A DNA stretch of 64,000 nucleotides from Sergeia podlipaevii (taxonomy: Eukaryota > Euglenozoa > Kinetoplastea > Trypanosomatida > Trypanosomatidae), in the NCBI GenBank assembly GCA_030849805.1, contig JASANZ010002190.1:1-64000 (forward strand). Reading direction: 5' to 3'. Numbering within the stretch: the first letter of the stretch is position 1; the number at the start of each line of letters is the position of its first letter. This document shows, in pieces, positions 56,283 through 64,000 of the stretch. The notes beneath the pieces are model-generated. The model did not search any database. It saw only the letters and a list, made by a program, of their open reading frames with translations, and had not been told where the DNA came from. The position numbers and the translations under genes were made by a program.

Positions 56283-58409
56283 ATGCAAGAGCAAGATTTT
56301 GATCCTCGCGCATATCGCGCTGCACTGCTTGAGCGCTTGACCTCAGAGTCTCCCGACAGAATAAGGAATGAAGGTCTTGTCTCTAGCGGTCTCAGCGCAA
56401 CCCCACGTGGTGTCGCACAAGATCGTCACCGGGACCACACCTCCATTCATCATCTCTCTTCCCAGTCTCGCTACTACTTGGGCGGCTCCTTGGCCGGTGC
56501 AGGCGGTTTCTACTATGACGATGATACGCTGAGGAGGTTTGCGTCTGGACGAGAGGAAAACACTGCGAGCGGTGGCAACTTTGGCAACGTTGTTGCTGGG
56601 AACTCGCAGCAGGAGCAGCAGCAGCAGCAGCGCTCTATTATTATTGACTTCATTGATCAGTGTGTAGCGCATCACGTCCCTGATGCTGTGATTGCTGAGC
56701 ACGTCCAGTTTATGATAGCATCCATGCGGGAGGTCATTGGTATGCACGATGCCCTCCACGCACGATTTCACCAGGACCGCATTCGTGAATTTGAAATTAG
56801 TGAGCTTGCCAACCTGGTGGAGCGTCAACACTTGGAGCAGAAAACCTTCAGTGGCTCCCAACCAGAGAGAGCAGCAACGCTTCGCATTGCGGCAGGTTCT
56901 GCGCCTATGGGCACCGCGGGCTCCTCCATTGGAGGCAAAAGGGACAGGTACGTTTATCCTCGGGCCACCACCACCACCCCCACATTAGGCACAAAGAAGT
57001 ACGTACCGATACATGTGACGTCACGAGAGGTGTCACCTGTGCTCTCGCCCTTTGCCAAGCGTCGCAGTTCACTGGGTTCTTGTCTCTCTCACTCTGCTGG
57101 GCTAAGACGCGGCAGCAGCGGACGCGAAAGCAGTCCATTGCGTGATAGTGCTGGCAACACCAGGGGGTACTACCGCGATCAGTACTATGTTGATAGCAAA
57201 ATGCGCAGGGAGCCATGGGGACAAAGGTCAGTGGGAAACTTTACGGATTTAGAGTCAAGCTCTCAGTGGCGGCATGCTGCACCTGCTGCTGCGGCGGCGG
57301 CTGTGAGTACAACTCCACTTAAAGGGAGCTACACGTTCCCACTCAGAACAAGCCCAGAGGGTCGATCCAAGCCTCTTCATCGGCTCTTTTCCTCATGCGA
57401 TACCCCACCGGCAACTGCAGCGCCGGCTGTTGCAGGTGGCACTGCTCATAGAGCGTGTGCGTGCTGCTCTCCAGCCAAATATGAAGAGCACGCGGTTACC
57501 CCGCAGCACCAGCACCAGCCCATCAAACGATGGAAGGCGAGTGCGGAAGCTGGACAGGAGTCTGCTGCTACTGCTCGCTCATCATCGGCTGTGGCCGCAT
57601 CGCGGTATATGCAGCCGACGCACGCCAGTGCCATTCGCTCTCAGTCTGAAGCGGCCGCGGTATCTGTCAACACAACCGTTGTAGACGCTAATCTACACAA
57701 GGCAGCCGTTGCCACAGAGAAGACGACTGGGGCTGCCAGAGCCAAGGGACGACTTCGCCAACAACTGCCTGTGTCTCGGCCAACTCGCGCGATGTTGTTG
57801 CGAGAAGCGGCACGCGCAGGCTTGGGAGAGGACACTAGTACAAACGCAACTCCTGCTGCAGCAGGGTCGCCTCAGTCACGCAAAGTGTCATCAGCGCGTG
57901 CGTCCACCACGTCATACCGCCAAGAAGTGAGTAGCCAAGGGGTATCACAGCAGTTGCCTCCGCAAGTGCAGCCGCCCTCATCGGAGTCTTTAGCGACGTT
58001 GTCTCCCTCTACTGACAAGGTAAGCAGAGCACATTTTAGTCTTGTGCCTCACATCAATTCTGACGCCGCGCAGATGTCTCAGCCACAGGAACCGCAGCGA
58101 CAACCGCTATACCCATGGAGGCACTTGCAACCACCCCCAATAAACGTGACTAGCCCGGAACTACAGATGTTCATGGAGATGTGCCAGCGCAAGGTGCGTG
58201 AGACTGATCGCGTTTTGGCGCGTGCACCGCCTGTTGGTGTAACTACCTTTACTCCGCCACAGCCCTCAGCGCCGCCAAGGCTTGAACAGGAAGCGATGGG
58301 GTCGCCGCTCTTGTACGTGTCACCCATGTCCGAGGATGACTACGGTCCGGCAGCCAGTGACGAGGAACACGGTATTGAAAGCCATGATAGAATTGAAGAC
58401 AATAGCTAA
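56283..58409 (+). CDS. Disordered protein of unknown function (708 aa)
   Basis: I choose the ATG at 56283, directly after a strong splice-acceptor-like signal, although the frame is open to an ATG at 55860. Residues 1-20 (MQEQDFDPRAYRAALLERLT) form a likely short helix. A folded-looking helical segment lies at about 118-185 (IIIDFIDQCVAHHVPDAVIAEHVQFMIASMREVIGMHDALHARFHQDRIREFEISELANLVERQHLEQ), with coiled-coil features. The rest is Ser/Ala/Gln/Pro-rich with many Arg-Ser patches. The last 60 residues are acidic. It could be a cytoskeletal scaffold; no family is recognised. Confidence 0.85.
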   Translation: MQEQDFDPRAYRAALLERLTSESPDRIRNEGLVSSGLSATPRGVAQDRHRDHTSIHHLSSQSRYYLGGSLAGAGGFYYDDDTLRRFASGREENTASGGNFGNVVAGNSQQEQQQQQRSIIIDFIDQCVAHHVPDAVIAEHVQFMIASMREVIGMHDALHARFHQDRIREFEISELANLVERQHLEQKTFSGSQPERAATLRIAAGSAPMGTAGSSIGGKRDRYVYPRATTTTPTLGTKKYVPIHVTSREVSPVLSPFAKRRSSLGSCLSHSAGLRRGSSGRESSPLRDSAGNTRGYYRDQYYVDSKMRREPWGQRSVGNFTDLESSSQWRHAAPAAAAAAVSTTPLKGSYTFPLRTSPEGRSKPLHRLFSSCDTPPATAAPAVAGGTAHRACACCSPAKYEEHAVTPQHQHQPIKRWKASAEAGQESAATARSSSAVAASRYMQPTHASAIRSQSEAAAVSVNTTVVDANLHKAAVATEKTTGAARAKGRLRQQLPVSRPTRAMLLREAARAGLGEDTSTNATPAAAGSPQSRKVSSARASTTSYRQEVSSQGVSQQLPPQVQPPSSESLATLSPSTDKVSRAHFSLVPHINSDAAQMSQPQEPQRQPLYPWRHLQPPPINVTSPELQMFMEMCQRKVRETDRVLARAPPVGVTTFTPPQPSAPPRLEQEAMGSPLLYVSPMSEDDYGPAASDEEHGIESHDRIEDNS

Positions 58410-59158
58410 GATCTCATAAATGCACAAATTCTTACGGCTACCATTGCCTAAGTATACATCTCTCGCTTTTTTGCATATATATATATATACTTCTACATTT
58501 TTCTTTGCCTACTAGATTTAGAGACAATACTCCCGTCAAACTATTTTAACAACAAAAAAAATGCCTTTTTTTCATCATCATCACTTGTCTATCACATGCA
58601 AGAAGATTGGAGGAACAACGTATAATTTTTCTGCATCGCTACTTCGTCTTTTTTTTTTCTGTTGTCTTTTGCCTTTCATTTTGTGTTTTAATACCATTTT
58701 TTGCTGGAAAACGAAATGCGCACACCTCTATATATATAGAGAGAGAGAAGGAAACATTCCCCTCGTTCTTTTTATTTTCCTAAACCTTTCATACGTCACG
58801 CGGACCCCTTTTTGGGTGGTATCTCTGAAGAAGCAACAGAGGAGAGAGGGTAAGGAGAAAATATTTTTAATAAGGAGAAGTTTGAGCATATATAGATACA
58901 TAGATAGATAGATTGAGAAGATTTAAGAAAGCCGCCACAAAGGCTCTTCTAGTTGTTTTTTTCTTTACATCTACTGTATTCTCTCGAAACCAAGTTTTAA
59001 TATATTTATAGACATACGTGAGAGAGCACATACGTGGACATAGTGTCTAGTGAGCACAAGAGTCCAATAAACGTTTTCTTTAATAATAGAACTCATATCG
59101 AGGAAGATATACATATATCCTTCTCTCGATTCATATAGATTTAGCACAGCAGCAAGTG
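58410..59158. other. Intergenic spacer, 0.75 kb
   Basis: AT-rich. T/C tracts at about 58647-58671 and 58954-58986 precede AGs, the nearest clear one being 58993-58994. A frame of 116 codons at 58561-58911 is Phe/Arg-rich and is not called. Short GATA-type repeats occur near 58893-58913. Confidence 0.55.
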
Positions 59159-61324
59159 ATGCGGCAAGCAAGTATTCAGGTTCTTGTGGGCCCGCTAAGC
59201 ATTGGAGGGGGCTCGGCAGCGTGCAGGGATGAAGCGAATGTTCTTGTCAGTTCCTCCGCGGATATTCTTTCGTCTGCCTCTGCGCATGTGGCTAGTGCAC
59301 CGCAGCAGCAGCAGCAGCCACTTGTATCTGCTGCAACGGATGCAGCCACGCTACAGGACCTGCGCAGTCGCCTCATGTACACCGAGACTAGCTTTCTCTG
59401 TGAGCTTGAGCGTGGAAGTGGAAAGGTGCTCTCGCGGTGCACCCCCACTGAGCTAGCACAAGGCCAGGGAAGGTTCTCGGTCGCCGTGACCCGCTCTGGA
59501 GACCGCCATCTCTTTCTCCTCCCGCTTGAGGAAGGCCGCTATATGGCTAGCATCAGTATTCCACTGGTGGCGTGGAACATCATGGGGCCGACGATTGCTG
59601 ACTTCCTCAGCGCTACTGCCATTACAGGGTACACAATAGATAGACGCGTGGCTGCAGCAAGCGCGGCACCTACCTACTTTCCTCTTGATAGTCGTCTCAA
59701 GGAGAATGCAGGGGCAGTTCAGGAAGCCCTGCAGCAGCGAGTTGGCCAGCTAGGCGCTGTTCTCGCCCAGGTGGTGCAGCAACAGCAGTGGGAAGAAGAA
59801 TCTGCTGCCGCCAGCCCCCCAGCACGTCGTCCGAGTGTCAGTAGTGTCTCACTAGACCAGTTACGGGTGCTGAAGCGCATGTGTCAGGAAAGGCCGTCCT
59901 CCGCTCGAACCAGTTCCACTCTAGCTGCTGAAATCAAGAAACTACTGAGATCGGCAACGAGTAGCACCGGTGGGGCGGGGGCACTGAGGAGTGCGATCCT
60001 CACTCATGGTATGCCCGCAACTGAGAAGCGCTTCGCCGTCACTGCGGCTGCATGTTGGCTTCAAGGATCTCCCGTCTATGTCAGCGGTGGCGCTGACAAT
60101 GCCAGCGCAAGCGTACCCTTTGAGCGTCACCTGCTCCCCGCAGCTCTCGCGGTGGTGCTAGAAGCAGCGGAGCAGCGATTGTCAGAAGCAGGCAGCTCTG
60201 GGAATACCCCGTCGCACTCCGTACCGCCTTTCCCGTCTGTTTCCCCTGATGGGGCACACGATGTACCGCTCGCCATCCCCACGCCATTGCCTTCCTCTTC
60301 TCCTAAGGTTACTGTGCAGTGCGTAGCGATGCACTGCCCCCGCATGCTGCGTGCGATGCAGCGAGGGTGCCAGTCGCGCGGGTTCGTGGGAACTACGACG
60401 AGACCTGAAGATGAACGGCTGCAGGCCACCTCGGCCATGTGCGTCTCTGTGGCTAGTTGCGACAGTGTTACTGGGCAATCTGAATGGGTGGTCTCAGTTC
60501 TATTGCAAGCCAGTCCTGTGCCCTATGTTGGGGCTCCACTTAGCTTCATCATCGCCGGCTTGGAGAACCTGTCGACGACCCAGCTGCGCTCCAGCGGCTT
60601 CCTTGAGTTTACACACAATCACACCGCCGTATCCGCTATGGCAATCTCTCCCTTGCCGGTGCAGAGGCCCATTGGTCTTCTCACCTGTAGTGGTGTACTG
60701 GGCCTTGTGCGAAAGCTTCGTCTTCTGCGGCGCTACACCGATGGCGCTGTGGCTGCCACACGTGATATCTGTCTGTACTCTCTTTTCGCTAGCGGAGAAT
60801 CGGCTGCTAGTCATGACAACAGCAAACGCAGCTCGCATGGAAACAAGAAGACAAAAAGATCAAGCAGCAGCAGCATGAAGAAGGTCGCTGCGGGGGAGTC
60901 ACACGGTGCTCCAGCAGCAAGCAAGTTACCTTCGGTGGTGGAAGAGAATACACTCACCGCTAGTCCCTACGGGGCTCGCGTCGAAGGGGTTCTGCAACTG
61001 TGCACACGTCTTGCCAACTGCCGCTCACGCCGCACCTCCTTGATCGCACCGTGTGCCACATCGCGAGGGCATCCAGCACCTGCTCTCCAGCGCAGCCAAA
61101 CTATCTTCTCAATCATCAAGAATGCGGATTGCACAGTGCTCGTGCAGGCAATGCCTGTTTCCGCGCAAGGCACGAGTGGATCGGCCGCTAGAGATCAAGG
61201 GATTGCTTTTGTAGTGGCGGAGCTTGTGAGCCCTGTGGAGTCAGGAAAGGTGGATTTGGAAGCTCATTCGGATGCCACAGCGTACGTCTCCTTCACCACG
61301 TGGATGCTCTCCAAGGTTTTATGA
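59159..61324 (+). CDS. Protein of unknown function (721 aa)
   Basis: The start is the ATG at 59159, one codon after an in-frame GTG. I do not recognise a family. Residues about 65-165 look folded (LQDLRSRLMYTETSFLCELERG, then GRFSVAVTRSGDRHLFLLPLEEGRYMASISIPLVAWNIMGP). A Gln-rich run is at about 44-48 and helical stretches at about 180-205. About 280-350 and 425-530 appear folded again (VSVLLQASPVPYVGAPLSFIIAGLENL). Ser/Lys-rich linkers (about 550-600) separate a final folded segment with FAFVVAELVSP-like beta content. The alternation of beta-rich blocks and linkers suggests a scaffold with small domains. There is no membrane segment or leader. Confidence 0.83.
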   Translation: MRQASIQVLVGPLSIGGGSAACRDEANVLVSSSADILSSASAHVASAPQQQQQPLVSAATDAATLQDLRSRLMYTETSFLCELERGSGKVLSRCTPTELAQGQGRFSVAVTRSGDRHLFLLPLEEGRYMASISIPLVAWNIMGPTIADFLSATAITGYTIDRRVAAASAAPTYFPLDSRLKENAGAVQEALQQRVGQLGAVLAQVVQQQQWEEESAAASPPARRPSVSSVSLDQLRVLKRMCQERPSSARTSSTLAAEIKKLLRSATSSTGGAGALRSAILTHGMPATEKRFAVTAAACWLQGSPVYVSGGADNASASVPFERHLLPAALAVVLEAAEQRLSEAGSSGNTPSHSVPPFPSVSPDGAHDVPLAIPTPLPSSSPKVTVQCVAMHCPRMLRAMQRGCQSRGFVGTTTRPEDERLQATSAMCVSVASCDSVTGQSEWVVSVLLQASPVPYVGAPLSFIIAGLENLSTTQLRSSGFLEFTHNHTAVSAMAISPLPVQRPIGLLTCSGVLGLVRKLRLLRRYTDGAVAATRDICLYSLFASGESAASHDNSKRSSHGNKKTKRSSSSSMKKVAAGESHGAPAASKLPSVVEENTLTASPYGARVEGVLQLCTRLANCRSRRTSLIAPCATSRGHPAPALQRSQTIFSIIKNADCTVLVQAMPVSAQGTSGSAARDQGIAFVVAELVSPVESGKVDLEAHSDATAYVSFTTWMLSKVL

Positions 61325-61514
61325 AAATGGATGAGCATGAGACAATAAATGGAAGGAAGGACAAAAGAAAGCAAAAGAAAAAATACAATGTCATTGCGTA
61401 CTGTGTGTACAGAAGTGAAGGAGCATTAGAATCACCGCTATGCTATTTGAGTGCCATAAACTCCATCTAGTCTTACTTTTTTTTTCCTCTACAAGCATCA
61501 GTAAAAAAAAAAAG

Positions 61515-61519
61515 ATATA

Positions 61520-61557
<38 letters not shown>
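61515..61557. repeat. (TA)n-(TG)n compound microsatellite
   Basis: About ten TA units followed by about eleven TG units, about 190 bases after the stop codon at 61324. Confidence 0.9.
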
Positions 61558-61691
61558 ATGTGCCTACAGTATACTTGATACTGCTATTCTTTCATGGATG
61601 TGTCTATCTATTACACAGATGTGTACTGCCTACTGCTATTACTCAGTTCTATTCCTCTCTTGCACCTCCCCTTCATATGTTCTTTGTTTTC

Positions 61692-61715
61692 GTGTGTGTG
61701 TGTGTGTGTGTGTGT
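61692..61715. repeat. (GT)n microsatellite
   Basis: About twelve uninterrupted GT units in the same spacer. Confidence 0.9.
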
Positions 61716-61846
61716 CACATTTTAAGTAGCAGTTTCATTGCACGACAATTTTGAGCGCATACACACAAGCGCACGCATCCCACAGTTTGTGCCTAGCTTA
61801 CTTAGAACAGCAATAGCCAGAAGCAACAGCAAGGGATACATAGCTA

Positions 61847-61909
61847 CTCTTTCTCTCTCTCTCTTTCTTTCTTACTCTCTTCCTTTCTCTCTCTCTCTTA
61901 TTTTATAAG
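61847..61909 (+). promoter_or_regulatory. Candidate polypyrimidine tract and spliced-leader acceptor
   Basis: Over 50 bases of nearly pure CT repeats and T/C, then TTTTATAAG with AG at 61908-61909. It lies about 350 bases upstream of the ATG at 62259; later AGs could also be used. Confidence 0.5.
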
Positions 61910-62258
61910 AAGAAGAACGGCATCACATATAGTGGATTGTTTTCTTTTTTCATTTGCAGGAGGGACACACGGCTGTTATTGCTAGTGGCTTACAACAATT
62001 TATTTTTTCTTCTTATCTGTATATACATTAGCGTTGCAATTTTATATACATATATATACAAAAAATCAAAAAATCTTAGAGGTTGTCGCTGTGCTACTCC
62101 ATTTTTTATTGTATCTTTATATATCTACTAATTTTTTTTTCTTATATATCACTTAGAATTGTAGCACACGATCAAAGGAAAGAAGATAGAGAGAGAGAAA
62201 CGGAGAGATCGCGAAAGAGAAGGATCCCCACTATTGGCACATAGAGGGATACAAACTA

Positions 62259-64000
62259 ATGAGCGTCCGTCCAAATCCCTCGTCGTGGCACAACCATGTC
62301 CGTGACCAAGAGGAAGATCTCGTGCGGCAGCTGCTGCAGTCTGACAATATCGACGCAGTGCTGGAGAGGGTATCCAATGATCACTACAAGCATCTCACAC
62401 CCATTATGAAGAAACTTTCGTCCTTTGATGCCCCACAAGTCGCCGCACCATCGCCACCGATCTCTGCCGCAACAGACGCTCCTGCACCTGGTGAAGAGTC
62501 CCCGCATCCTGTGCCTACTCCAGGGGCCATTCCTCGCGTGGAGCCAACCACGCGCGGACTGAGAGAGCCCGCTGCTTCATTCAATGGAGGCAGATACCAG
62601 AGCAGTAGCGGTATGTACCCATTCCCTCACCCAGCCGTATCTGATAGAATGAACACCACAGATCGAGTGGGCAAGGAAGGCGATCAACACGCCAATGCCT
62701 GGGTACCATCCAGAACTGGTCGAGGGACTGGCGCTGCTGCTGCTGCTGCTGTGGCGCCGCAGTATGACAACAACGGTAACAGCCGCTACGCGCCGTACGG
62801 AGATGGCGTTCCTCCCCGGCAAGTCCCAGTACCCTCAGGTCCCGAGACAAGAGGCCTCCACAGTCGTCGCATAAGTGAACTAGTGTCACCGGTGCCTCTT
62901 CAGGATGCTTTAGAGACTCCAGCTGTTACGAACAGAAGAGACCCCTACGCGGGCATTAACAGCAGCAGAGCGTTTTATGGTCGCGGTGGCGCCACGGCAG
63001 CAGCAGCGGCAGCGACAAGTGGTGTAGATAATGTGGGAGACAACGGAGATGGCAACGGCGCTGGCGGCTTTGTGCCTCACACGCGAGAATACTACATGCG
63101 GGGCCTGAATCCCAGCGGCAACACCCGGAGTGACTACGAATGGCCTTTAGCAACCCCAACAGAAGGAGCTGGAGCCCCTAATCGTTTTATGATGCCTCCC
63201 TCTCCTGGCAGCCCCATGTCTATGACCCCGTATCATCCGCAGACTACCGAGTTTTCCACTTCCTCGCCTCTCTTTGGCAATGGAGCAGCAGGTGGGGGCG
63301 GCGCATTGATGGCACCACAAGTATCCACCCGTCTCTCAGCCTCCCCATCGATGCCAATGCCGGCCCTGGAAGATCCATCTCAGTCCCGCATTTCACGTCA
63401 GCTACAGCTGCTGCGCAACTACCGTGAGCTCGCGGAGTTGTGCTCTAAGACGGACGACCCATCAGTCAATCTATTCAACGGCATCTCACCAGAGAAGCTG
63501 GCGCGAGCGCAGGCAGAACAAATGATGGCAGCCGAGGGAGGGAGGCCAGTAACGGTGCACAACAACTACTACTTCAATGCAACTCCTGACAGAGCGTCAA
63601 GTGGGGCACCACAGGCGAAAGGCGTGCACTCGAGGCAGAACAGCCGCTCGCGTCAGAGCATGTCTTTTGGTGGCGCTTACGACCCCAACATGCGGGAGGT
63701 TATTGGGAACTTTAACCCCAACACTACCACGAATACAAACACGGAGGATGGTGGAGGCAGACGCAGCGGAGGCAATGACGGCAAGCGGTCTACTCTCAGC
63801 CCAACCAGCTCCATCCCCACCAGTCAGCAACAGCAAGCGTCGCACGCACCCCTTGTATCCCCAGCCATATCCTCTGCACCCACCTCTCCCACAGTGTCAC
63901 CACCGCAAACGCCGAGCACGCAGCACGATCCTCCCAAGCGGCAAAACGGTCCTGCTGGAGCGCTCGCGCCTCCGTCACCCAGTCGCTCTCCCAAGAGCAA
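62259..64000 (+). CDS. Disordered protein of unknown function, 3' end outside the window (580 aa seen)
   Basis: I translated this by hand: from ATG at 62259 the frame stays open for 580 codons and two bases to the edge, so the gene is partial. The preceding sequence is AAACTA-ATG. Residues about 12-55 form the only long helix-like N-terminal segment (HVRDQEEDLVRQLLQSDNIDAVLERVSND). About 375-395 has a short helix (ISRQLQLLRNYRELAELC), followed at about 415-430 by SPEKLARAQAEQMM and a Tyr/Asn-rich motif. Everything else is low complexity: Ala and Gly runs, Pro/Ser-rich stretches and scattered Arg. Codon use is like the neighbouring genes. No family is recognised. Confidence 0.85.
   Translation, partial: MSVRPNPSSWHNHVRDQEEDLVRQLLQSDNIDAVLERVSNDHYKHLTPIMKKLSSFDAPQVAAPSPPISAATDAPAPGEESPHPVPTPGAIPRVEPTTRGLREPAASFNGGRYQSSSGMYPFPHPAVSDRMNTTDRVGKEGDQHANAWVPSRTGRGTGAAAAAAVAPQYDNNGNSRYAPYGDGVPPRQVPVPSGPETRGLHSRRISELVSPVPLQDALETPAVTNRRDPYAGINSSRAFYGRGGATAAAAAATSGVDNVGDNGDGNGAGGFVPHTREYYMRGLNPSGNTRSDYEWPLATPTEGAGAPNRFMMPPSPGSPMSMTPYHPQTTEFSTSSPLFGNGAAGGGGALMAPQVSTRLSASPSMPMPALEDPSQSRISRQLQLLRNYRELAELCSKTDDPSVNLFNGISPEKLARAQAEQMMAAEGGRPVTVHNNYYFNATPDRASSGAPQAKGVHSRQNSRSRQSMSFGGAYDPNMREVIGNFNPNTTTNTNTEDGGGRRSGGNDGKRSTLSPTSSIPTSQQQQASHAPLVSPAISSAPTSPTVSPPQTPSTQHDPPKRQNGPAGALAPPSPSRSPKS

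Larger units (their letters stand above)
61325..62258. other. Intergenic spacer, 0.93 kb
   Basis: Contains long TA and TG runs (61515-61557), another GT run (61692-61715) and a strong T/C tract near the right end (listed separately). No coding sequence recognised; frames rich in Cys-Val come from the TG repeats. Confidence 0.6.

Overview
The window is nuclear DNA of a trypanosomatid (kinetoplastid) protist. The sequence basis is: every convincing gene lies on the plus strand, genes have no introns, and they are separated by AT-rich spacers full of homopolymers, microsatellites and long T/C tracts followed by AG, as expected for trans-splicing within one polycistronic transcription unit. Coding DNA is clearly richer in G+C than the spacers. 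The gene content fits too: a tandem pair of cytosolic-type and mitochondrial-type malic enzymes, a kinetoplastid-like triosephosphate isomerase, and many long, disordered Ser/Gln/Ala-rich proteins. Triosephosphate isomerase mixes features known from Leishmania and from Trypanosoma, including the Leishmania-type Glu65. I cannot name the genus. There is no strand switch, tRNA, rRNA, transposon or CRISPR array that I can support.

Layout. 1-14 kb: a large disordered protein, then two 573-residue malic enzymes in tandem, then an RG/Asn-rich probable RNA-binding protein. 14-31 kb: a KOW-repeat protein resembling the splicing factor GPKOW/Spp2, a disordered protein, a fusion of an ERI1-like 3'-5' exonuclease with a Tpt1/KptA RNA 2'-phosphotransferase, a giant FIG4-like Sac phosphatase extended by DEP-like and DUF547-like domains, a probable mitochondrial PPR-type protein, and the axonemal inner-arm dynein light chain p28. 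31-42 kb: triosephosphate isomerase, a putative mitochondrial protein, a p24/emp24 cargo receptor, a small membrane protein resembling the tail of mannose-6-phosphate-receptor-like proteins, and a theta/nu-like family A DNA polymerase. 42-64 kb: an FG-repeat/RG protein ending in a PCID2/Thp1-like PCI region, MCM5, a methyltransferase, a probable APC4, a 115-residue membrane protein, a TBC-domain protein, two proteins of unknown function, and one gene that runs off the right edge.

These genes do not form a pathway. As usual in kinetoplastids, neighbours share a transcript rather than a function, and expression is expected to be set by UTRs and mRNA processing. The most unusual content is three multidomain fusions: ERI1-Tpt1, Sac-DEP-DUF547 and FG/RG-PCI. 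All domain names come from reading the translated sequence; no database search was run. Where the first possible initiator was TTG or GTG, I moved the start to the first sensible ATG.
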